The notes under the pieces are model-generated. The model searched no databases. It saw nothing but the letters and a program-made list of their open reading frames with translations, and was not told the origin of the DNA. A stretch of 5,669 nt of DNA from an uncultured Eubacteriales bacterium (lineage in GTDB: Bacteria; Bacillota; Clostridia; TANB77; CAG-508), in contig CACWHO010000127.1 of the NCBI GenBank assembly GCA_902760765.1, positions 1 to 5,669 on the forward strand, in the 5' to 3' direction. This document shows, one piece after another, positions 1 through 4,749 of this stretch (positions are counted from its first letter, which is position 1; each line of letters begins with the position of its first letter). Both the position numbers and the translations under genes were made by a program.

Positions 1-15
1 AAATATTACAGGCAT
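1..15 (-). CDS. Possible start of the next operon gene (runs off the left edge)
   Basis: After the TAA at 24-22, the coding strand reads TAA ATA ATG CCT GTA ATA TTT to the window edge, which would start a protein M-P-V-I-F. The only ribosome-site-like sequence is GGAAG, 10 bases upstream inside the end of the previous gene. Five codons cannot be identified. The call rests on tight operon spacing alone. Confidence 0.25.
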
Positions 16-21
16 TATTTA

Positions 22-570
22 TTATCTTCCAGTTGCTATTACTTGCCCACTATGTGAAGATGCTATAACATATGTATCTTTTCCAATTACTCTATAAAAG
101 AAGTTTTTTAATTGTTGAGATATTGTCATATTAACATTGTTTACATTAACTGAAAATATATCTCCTTCTTTTAATATTATTTTTCCACTTGAATTTGAAT
201 TATCTTGTCCAAATCCAAGTTGGTCAAGTATTTGTGACGTATATATTGAATAATATGCATTTTCGCCTGGTTTTAAGTGACTTGAATCAGCTTCTACTGT
301 TTTTCTTGCAGGATTTTCATCCTTTATTTTTATTTCTAATTGTACATTATATCTATTGCCGGTTGTTCCTAAATCTTTTATAAATTTTGTGTACATATCA
401 CTTGTTAAATATCCAAGAACTCGAACATCATTAACAAATTCATTTGTGGCAACATTTACAGTAAGTTGAGAGACATCGTCCCCTCTATCAGCAATTGTCA
501 TTAAAGGAAATATAAACATTAAAATAAAAGATATTACTATTCCTATTATTGATGTAAGTATATCATCCAT
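22..570 (-). CDS. Pilin-like bitopic protein, FPL type, tandem paralog (182 aa)
   Basis: It begins MDDILTSIIGIVISFILMFI followed by FPL, with Asp2 and Asp3, one hydrophobic helix and Pro22. The outer domain follows its upstream paralog block by block: NEFVNDVRVLGYLT, FIKDLGTTGNRYNV, DENPARKT, YTSQI, LKEGDIFSV, QLKNFFYRVIGKDTY, ending SGQVIATGR. A short Gly/Asn/Ser insertion near residue 125 (FGQDNSNSSGK) accounts for most of the extra length. A perfect AGGAGGA lies 7 bases before the ATG, 22 bases after the preceding stop. Tandem duplication with divergence suggests two different subunits that may pair, which is inference. No enzymatic motif was seen. Confidence 0.85.
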   Translation of the reverse strand: MDDILTSIIGIVISFILMFIFPLMTIADRGDDVSQLTVNVATNEFVNDVRVLGYLTSDMYTKFIKDLGTTGNRYNVQLEIKIKDENPARKTVEADSSHLKPGENAYYSIYTSQILDQLGFGQDNSNSSGKIILKEGDIFSVNVNNVNMTISQQLKNFFYRVIGKDTYVIASSHSGQVIATGR

Positions 571-592
571 TTAAATTTCCTCCTGAAATTGA

Positions 593-1114
593 TTAATTTT
601 GTGTTGCTGTTACCATTCCTGATTGAGTTGTTGATAATTTATATGTGTCACTTCCTACCATTGAATATAAGAAGTTCCTCATTTTTTGTCCAAGTGTAGT
701 ATTTGTATTTTTAGCTGTAACAGAAACAATATCTCCTTGTTTTAGATTATATACACCATTGTTTTCCAATTCTGATACAATTTGTGATGTATAATCAGAT
801 ATATAATAATTTTCGCCTATTTTATCTTTTGCAGATTGTAATGTTTTCTTTCCTGGGTTGTCTCCAATTTTTTTAACTTCCATTGAAACATCATATGTAT
901 TACCTGTAGAACCTAATTGATTGATATATGAATCATATTCTTTCAATGTAATCTTTCCAGTAGTTTTAATTGTATTTACAAAGTCTGTTGTTAATTCTTC
1001 TACATTTGTATTTGAAACTGTATCTACTTTGCTTGATAAATTAACTAATGGAAATACAAGCATTAGAATAGCAGCTAAAAAAATTGCAACTACAGTTATT
1101 AATGTATCGTTCAT
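593..1114 (-). CDS. Pilin-like bitopic protein, FPL type (173 aa)
   Basis: It begins MNDTLITVVAIFLAAILMLV followed by FPL. There are two polar residues with Asp3, then a hydrophobic helix broken by Pro22, then a polar outer domain. It is a paralog of the next gene. Shared blocks include TTDFVN (NEFVN in the partner), the LG-S/T-TGN-x-Y stretch, NPGKKT, YTSQI, GDI-x-SV, the Q-x-x-x-NF-x-Y stretch and G-x-DTY, in the same order. It ends TQSGMVTATQN. AAAGGAG lies 9 bases before the ATG, just after the TAA of the preceding gene (19-base gap). The fold is unknown; a TadE/TadG-like minor subunit or a second pilin class is the likeliest role, given one helix, a secreted domain and the operon context. 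Confidence 0.85.
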   Translation of the reverse strand: MNDTLITVVAIFLAAILMLVFPLVNLSSKVDTVSNTNVEELTTDFVNTIKTTGKITLKEYDSYINQLGSTGNTYDVSMEVKKIGDNPGKKTLQSAKDKIGENYYISDYTSQIVSELENNGVYNLKQGDIVSVTAKNTNTTLGQKMRNFLYSMVGSDTYKLSTTQSGMVTATQN

Positions 1115-1133
1115 ATCTTTCTTCTCCTTTTAA

Positions 1134-1778
1134 TTATTTTTGAAATGTATATGTTATTATTCTTTTTTTAACTTTATTTACATTTGGAACGTCAACATCA
1201 TCTGATTGATAATATACACCTAAATGTTCTATTATTTTATATCCACTTGATTTAACATCATTAAGTTTTTCATATAATGATTTTGATGGCAAATTGATTC
1301 CAAAATCACTTTTAAATTTTGTTCCACCTGGGTCATTTGAATCAAAATCTCTATATAAAATTCCCCTTATAAATCTTTTCTTTTGTTCATTATTTGCTAA
1401 TGAAACATTTCTTACATTTTCATTAATCTTTTGCTCTAAATCCAATGTATTTCTATAATATGTATCACCACTTGTTGTTGTAACACTGTAAAGATAATAT
1501 TGTTCACCTGATGGCCAAACAAATACAATTTTGTAATTTTCAAGATATGCTCTAAAAACAGATGGTACTACTGTTTCTAATCCAACACTTCTTGTTCCAT
1601 TCCCAACTTTGTAATAGTATAAATCACTGTCTTCATATTCTGTTTCTCTATCTTTATAAGTTAGTATAGTATCTGACGTACTTCTAACCTGTGTAAATGA
1701 AATCATGATAATAGAAAATGCTAGCATGAAAATCAATACTGCTCCAGCCATTTCTAGAGCCCTAGATGCATTCTCCAT
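1134..1778 (-). CDS. Leaderless pilin-like protein, MENAS type, divergent (214 aa)
   Basis: It starts MENASRALEMAGAVLIFMLA. The MENAS signature is kept, with an extra acidic residue (Glu9) at the helix start and a hydrophobic helix to about residue 28. The outer domain differs from the other MENAS proteins. It has GLETVVPSVFRAYLENYKIV, the aromatic-rich stretch FVWPSGEQYYLYSV, then KKRFIRGILYRDF, LPSKSLYEKL and EHLGVYYQSDDV, ending NKVKKRIITYTFQK. The start is ATG 1778, not the in-frame GTG at 1784, because GAGGTGA lies 6 bases before the ATG and directly abuts the GTG. It follows the 135-residue gene by 38 bases. Its distinct globular domain suggests a specialised, perhaps tip or minor, subunit. 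No enzymatic motif was recognised. Confidence 0.87.
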   Translation of the reverse strand: MENASRALEMAGAVLIFMLAFSIIMISFTQVRSTSDTILTYKDRETEYEDSDLYYYKVGNGTRSVGLETVVPSVFRAYLENYKIVFVWPSGEQYYLYSVTTTSGDTYYRNTLDLEQKINENVRNVSLANNEQKKRFIRGILYRDFDSNDPGGTKFKSDFGINLPSKSLYEKLNDVKSSGYKIIEHLGVYYQSDDVDVPNVNKVKKRIITYTFQK

Positions 1779-1784
1779 TATCAC

Positions 1785-1791
1785 TCACCTC
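1785..1791 (-). promoter_or_regulatory. Shine-Dalgarno site deciding the start at 1778
   Basis: GAGGTGA ends directly against the in-frame GTG at 1784, leaving no spacing, but stands 6 bases before the ATG at 1778. The ATG is therefore the start, matching the MENAS N-terminus of the paralogs. Confidence 0.75.
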
Positions 1792-1816
1792 ACTTTTATT
1801 TATTTTTTAAACAAGA

Positions 1817-2224
1817 TTATTTTGTTGTTGCCTTTGTAATTTCAATTGCACCAACTCTACCAGTGCTATCTTGTACACATACAACTTTAAATAAACCTGT
1901 GTCTTTAAATCCTGAACCATAAACTGGACTTTTTGCTTCACCTTCACTATATTCTAGTTTAATATATGCACTTCCTGCTGTAGAAGGCGTTTCAGAAAAT
2001 CTGCTACTATTTGATGGTGCTGCATTTATTGTAATGTAAGTATCATCTGATGCTTGGTCACTATGGTCATAAGCACTAACAGCTTCTACAAGTGATCTAA
2101 CCTCTGAACCTTTTACTCTTGTTCCTCTACTTCCTTGTCTATATATTGCTATACCTATTGTTATAATTAAAATTGATATTAATATTGACCCTGCAATTAT
2201 TAAGGCCTTTGACGCATTTTCCAT
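1817..2224 (-). CDS. Leaderless pilin-like protein, MENAS type, small (135 aa)
   Basis: It starts MENASKALIIAGSILISILI, nearly identical over the first 16 residues to the gene at 4112, including at the DNA level (both open ATGGAAAATGC followed by TCAAAGGC). The hydrophobic helix runs to about residue 28 and is followed by a basic patch (RQGSRGTRVKGSEVRS). The outer domain is short and Ser/Thr/Ala-rich rather than Asn/Lys-rich, so its composition differs from its neighbours. It ends with GLFKVVCVQDSTGRVGAIEI and a short tail, the shared closing pattern. GGGAGGA lies 7 bases before the ATG, and the gene starts 62 bases after the previous stop. Being the smallest and simplest of the MENAS set, it is a candidate major fibre subunit. 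That role is a guess from size and composition only. Confidence 0.87.
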   Translation of the reverse strand: MENASKALIIAGSILISILIITIGIAIYRQGSRGTRVKGSEVRSLVEAVSAYDHSDQASDDTYITINAAPSNSSRFSETPSTAGSAYIKLEYSEGEAKSPVYGSGFKDTGLFKVVCVQDSTGRVGAIEITKATTK

Positions 2225-2286
2225 ATTATTTTCCTCCCTTGTAATTCTCTTTATATTATAAAAAATTTAAAAACATAATTAATTTG

Positions 2287-2712
2287 TTATTCTTGTTCAA
2301 ATAACATATATTTTACTTTGTTTGTTTCTGTATGATATTTAATATCCACACATTTAAATTTTATTTCACCATAATATTGTAAAAAATTTTGTGTTCCATT
2401 ATTATAAATTGTTTCCATATTATAAATATTGTCATTATCTGTAATCTTAATTTCAATCTTTATAGAATTAGTATCGTTTTCAATGTAGATTCCTTTTTTA
2501 TTTTTTGATACTTCATTTTTTTCGTTATTATCTACTGCCATATTTATTATTGTTACAAGTTCACTACCAGTAATATCTTTATTAAGATGTTTTTCATATT
2601 TAAGATTAGAAATTTTAGAGTTTTTATACATGTTTTTATAATTTAAATACATATATGAAATCCCACAAATTATAATTACAAATATAAATGAAATTATTGC
2701 AAACCTTTTCAT
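2287..2712 (-). CDS. Pilin-like bitopic protein with basic N-terminus (141 aa), minor pseudopilin candidate
   Basis: From the ATG at 2712 it begins MKRFAIISFIFVIIICGISY, with two basic residues then one membrane helix, and lacks the MENAS start of its neighbours. The outer domain is rich in Asn and Lys. It contains DITGSELVTIINMAVDNN, close to ISGADVVTLVNKLNEYN in the 264-residue pilin-like protein. It ends TETNKVKYMLFEQE, the closing pattern shared by the set. ATG 2712 is chosen because AAAGGA lies 7 bases upstream. The frame also extends to a TTG at 2769, which would add 19 charged residues (MDKSIEKKLRKYYNLKELD) but has no good ribosome site. Absence of the N-terminal acidic residue recalls minor pseudopilins such as GspK, or an assembly-complex protein. 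That parallel is inference. Confidence 0.8.
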   Translation of the reverse strand: MKRFAIISFIFVIIICGISYMYLNYKNMYKNSKISNLKYEKHLNKDITGSELVTIINMAVDNNEKNEVSKNKKGIYIENDTNSIKIEIKITDNDNIYNMETIYNNGTQNFLQYYGEIKFKCVDIKYHTETNKVKYMLFEQE

Positions 2713-2719
2713 ATCCAAT

Positions 2720-2725
2720 TCCTTT
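2720..2725 (-). promoter_or_regulatory. Shine-Dalgarno site favouring the start at 2712
   Basis: AAAGGA lies 7 bases before the ATG at 2712. The alternative TTG at 2769 has only a weak AAAGA more than 10 bases upstream, in an operon where nearly all other starts have strong sites. Confidence 0.6.
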
Positions 2726-2813
2726 AAATTATAATACTTTCTTAATTTTTTTTCAATACTTTTGTCCAAAATTTATATATAAAATCTTTATTTGTCATTT
2801 AATTAAATTTATT

Positions 2814-3308
2814 TTATCTTAATTGGTGAAATGTGATTTTAATTACTTTTCCTAAATCATTATATTCAATATTACCTGTTGTTAAAATAAATTGTTTTAA
2901 ATTTCCACTACTGTCACTTCCATATGAATTTAATAAATCACTTTGTGAAAATCCTATAATATTTTTACTATCAATAAATACTTTGATTTCGTTTTTTTCA
3001 GGGTCATTGTAAGTATTACTTTTTTGTTCATCTTCTGATATTTCATAATAATTATTATTTTCTTTAGCATATCCTAAAATTGTAATAATATCATATACTG
3101 TAAGCACTTTTTTCTCATCACTATCACTAGATGTTGCATATGATGTGTATTTTGAATTTGCATTTACTATTCTTTGTTGTTCAATCTGCTTTGATATGTC
3201 TCTGGACTTTGAGCCCAAATCTACAATTAAATATGCACCCAGTGTTAATATTAATACTCCAATTAGAATTCCAGCTGCCATAGTTATTGCTCTTGATGCA
3301 TTTTCCAT
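2814..3308 (-). CDS. Leaderless pilin-like protein, MENAS type (164 aa)
   Basis: It starts MENASRAITMAAGILIGVLI, with Glu2 and a hydrophobic helix to about residue 30. A charged helix follows (ISKQIEQQRIVNANSKYTSY), aligned with the FNNDFNRY region of the preceding gene. A Ser/Asp linker leads to LTVYDIITILGYAKENNNYY, a looser copy of the ISGADVVTLVNK motif there. It ends NDLGKVIKITFHQLR, a likely final beta strand. The Shine-Dalgarno site GAGGTGA is 3 bases before the ATG and overlaps the TAG stop of the upstream gene, leaving only 9 bases between genes, so translational coupling is likely. It is probably an envelope pilus or pseudopilus subunit. The exact role is unknown. Confidence 0.87.
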   Translation of the reverse strand: MENASRAITMAAGILIGVLILTLGAYLIVDLGSKSRDISKQIEQQRIVNANSKYTSYATSSDSDEKKVLTVYDIITILGYAKENNNYYEISEDEQKSNTYNDPEKNEIKVFIDSKNIIGFSQSDLLNSYGSDSSGNLKQFILTTGNIEYNDLGKVIKITFHQLR

Positions 3309-3311
3309 AAT

Positions 3312-3320
3312 TCACCTCTA
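3312..3320 (-). promoter_or_regulatory. Shine-Dalgarno overlapping the upstream stop codon
   Basis: The coding strand reads TAGAGGTGA. The TAG stop (3320-3318) of the 264-residue pilin-like gene shares its G with the GAGGTGA ribosome site of the next gene. Ribosomes ending on the first gene would sit on the start region of the second, which favours coupled translation. Confidence 0.7.
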
Positions 3321-4112
3321 ATTATAAAATTTTAAATATATATTTTGTACTTGTCCATTTTCTGCATATTCAGTGTCTTGTGCTTTTACAAATGTTGATG
3401 AAACAAATTCTTTATATTCTGTATATTCAACAATTGTTTTTTTGGTTAATTCTCCACTATATTTCCAGGCAGTTCTTGCAGTATATTTTTTTGAATTGTA
3501 TTCATAAAGTGATTCTCCAATTAGCTCCTGAATTTTTGCATCAGATTCTGTTGCATAATTTTTTTGGTATATCTTTGATGCAATTTCTAAAGCGTTTTTA
3601 TCATTTACTTGAAAATTTCTAAATAAGCTATAAATGCTATTTACTCCTGCTGTGCTATCTGATTTTATAATAATTTGTCCATATCTATTTATATTACTAC
3701 CAAATAAATCATTTTCATCATACCCATATCTTTTTCTAAAACCTTGTGTACTTCCATTGTTTTCAGCAGTATTACCCATATTAGAAATTGTTATTGTCAT
3801 TACAACATTATAGTCAATAGATTTTCCACTATTTGTTGTTCCATTTTCTGTATTTATAATACTTTTTTGATTATATTCATTTAATTTATTTACAAGTGTA
3901 ACAACATCTGCTCCTGATATTCCATCATCATCTGAAACTATATATCTATTAAAATCATTGTTAAATTTTGCAATTTGTTCAACTCTTACTTCTTCATCTT
4001 TCCTTTGTTGATATGAACTTATTTGATTATTCATAATAGCAAATAATGTAATAATCATAATTGCAATTAGTGTTGAACCTGCAATTATAAGAGCCTTTGA
4101 AGCATTTTCCAT
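3318..4112 (-). CDS. Leaderless pilin-like protein, MENAS type, large (264 aa)
   Basis: It opens MENASKALIIAGSTLIAIMI: five polar residues with Glu2, then a hydrophobic helix to about residue 30, then a polar Asn/Ser/Tyr-rich domain. This is the architecture of type IV pilins and pseudopilins, but no basic leader or G/A cleavage site precedes the helix. Residues about 45-75 carry a charged helix (RVEQIAKFNNDFNRY) followed by GISGADVVTLVNKLNEYN, a motif echoed in other proteins of this operon. The end is NGQVQNIYLKFYN. The ATG at 4112 is chosen over an in-frame TTG at 4118 because AAAGGA lies 8 bases before the ATG but only 2 before the TTG, and because the paralogs start with MENAS. The gene begins 22 bases after the platform gene. 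It is the longest of the set and could be a major or tip subunit. Function is inferred from form and context. Confidence 0.88.
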   Translation of the reverse strand: MENASKALIIAGSTLIAIMIITLFAIMNNQISSYQQRKDEEVRVEQIAKFNNDFNRYIVSDDDGISGADVVTLVNKLNEYNQKSIINTENGTTNSGKSIDYNVVMTITISNMGNTAENNGSTQGFRKRYGYDENDLFGSNINRYGQIIIKSDSTAGVNSIYSLFRNFQVNDKNALEIASKIYQKNYATESDAKIQELIGESLYEYNSKKYTARTAWKYSGELTKKTIVEYTEYKEFVSSTFVKAQDTEYAENGQVQNIYLKFYN

Positions 4113-4120
4113 AATCAAAT

Positions 4121-4126
4121 TCCTTT
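4121..4126 (-). promoter_or_regulatory. Shine-Dalgarno site deciding the start at 4112
   Basis: AAAGGA on the coding strand has 8 bases to the ATG at 4112, but only 2 to the in-frame TTG at 4118. The ATG is therefore the better start. Confidence 0.75.
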
Positions 4127-4134
4127 ATAAAATT

Positions 4135-4746
4135 TTAGGTTTTTATGGGTAAGCCTATAAACCATCTATTTAAGTATCCAACAAATAAGCAAACCATAGG
4201 TGCGAAACCTATTACTTTACCAATTCTTGCTTTTCTATCTATTAATCTTGCATTTGACTCTTTTCTCTTGTCTCTATAATATTCTCTTTCTGAGTCCAAT
4301 TCATCAAATGCATCTTTAATTGGTATTTTCTCAACTGCTGCTTGTAAGCTTTCTACTATTCTAATTAATGGCATATAAGAAATGTCTTGTTTAAGTTCTT
4401 CTAATGCTTCCCATGGTCCAGATTCATAGTTGTTAAGACATTTTGTAATTTGGCTCTTAAATATGTTTGAATATCTTTCAAGCCATTCCAAAATCATCTC
4501 AACATTAACTCTTTCGATTCTCATTAGCATTAAAATAATTGTTTGATATTGCATTACTTCATCTTCCATTTCTAGTTTTCTCATTCTAGCTTGGAATTTT
4601 AATAACCATATTTGTGATTCATATCCAGCAATCATAAATACAAATGCTAGTAAAAATTCGAACCATTTAAAATATTCTGAATTTACTATCTTTAATTTAT
4701 TTGAGATTCTTGTTACTGCTGTTGCAACTTCATCATCACTTAAATC
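4135..4746 (-). CDS. GspF/TadC-like platform protein, second part, frameshifted from the preceding frame
   Basis: This frame is open from 4746 (after TAA 4749-4747) to TAA 4137-4135, about 203 codons, and overlaps the end of the previous frame. It reads SDDEVATAVTRISNKLK and continues into a membrane segment (FEFLLAFVFMIAGY). A helical cytoplasmic domain with DEVMQYQTIILMLMRIERV and SLQAAVEKIPIKDAFDELDSE follows, as in a second GspF domain, then a last membrane segment (IGFAPMVCLFVGYL). No ATG, GTG or TTG occurs before the ATG at 4635. That ATG has no Shine-Dalgarno sequence and would start within the membrane helix, so it is unlikely to be the true start. Removing one base near 4742-4744 would join both halves into a protein of over 500 residues with two GspF domains and about five membrane segments. 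Independent translation, a disabling mutation, recoding or an assembly error all remain possible. Confidence 0.75.
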   Translation of the reverse strand, partial: DLSDDEVATAVTRISNKLKIVNSEYFKWFEFLLAFVFMIAGYESQIWLLKFQARMRKLEMEDEVMQYQTIILMLMRIERVNVEMILEWLERYSNIFKSQITKCLNNYESGPWEALEELKQDISYMPLIRIVESLQAAVEKIPIKDAFDELDSEREYYRDKRKESNARLIDRKARIGKVIGFAPMVCLFVGYLNRWFIGLPIKT

Positions 4747-4749
4747 TTA
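4736..4749 (-). other. Frame junction within the platform gene (candidate frameshift site)
   Basis: On the coding strand the junction reads TTA AGA TTT AAG TGA TGA TGA AG. The first frame gives L-R-F-K-stop, while the +1 frame gives D-L-S-D-D-E and stays open for 203 codons. Deleting one T from the TTT run would give L-R-L-S-D-D-E-V with no interruption. The site does not look like a classic slippery heptamer, and re-pairing of tRNA-Lys from AAG to AGT would be poor. An indel or assembly error therefore seems more likely than programmed recoding. Confidence 0.6.

Noticed and set aside
189..383. Plus-strand open frame of 64 codons
   Set aside because: It lies antisense within the FPL-type gene at 22-570, has a low-complexity Leu/Phe-rich product from AT-rich sequence, and matches no family. 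The minus-strand gene has a perfect ribosome site and a clear paralog.
921..1133. Plus-strand open frame of 70 codons
   Set aside because: It is antisense to the well-supported FPL-type gene at 593-1114, and its product resembles only random translation of the complementary strand.
2225..2286. A/T runs between the 2712 and 2224 genes as a terminator
   Set aside because: I found no GC-containing stem-loop, only A/T tracts. The genes on both sides belong to the same pilin-like series.
2713..2813. Possible promoter (ATGACA then TATAAA on the minus strand) or an 18-codon small gene between the 3308 and 2712 genes
   Set aside because: The spacing between boxes is about 15 bases, and such AT-rich matches are expected by chance here. 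The small frame has no ribosome site.
3380..3622. Plus-strand open frame of 80 codons
   Set aside because: It is antisense within the 264-residue pilin-like gene, with a Leu/Gln/Phe-rich product typical of shadow frames.
1134..4112. The repeated MENAS-coding DNA as mobile or CRISPR-type repeats
   Set aside because: The similarity is confined to the first codons of four genes and is explained by gene duplication and protein conservation. There are no inverted ends, transposase or regular spacers.
4736..4738. Reading TGA as tryptophan so that the first platform frame continues
   Set aside because: Read-through gives Trp-Trp-Trp and then reaches a TAA within a few codons, while the +1 frame gives a coherent long protein. 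Tryptophan is encoded by TGG elsewhere in the window.
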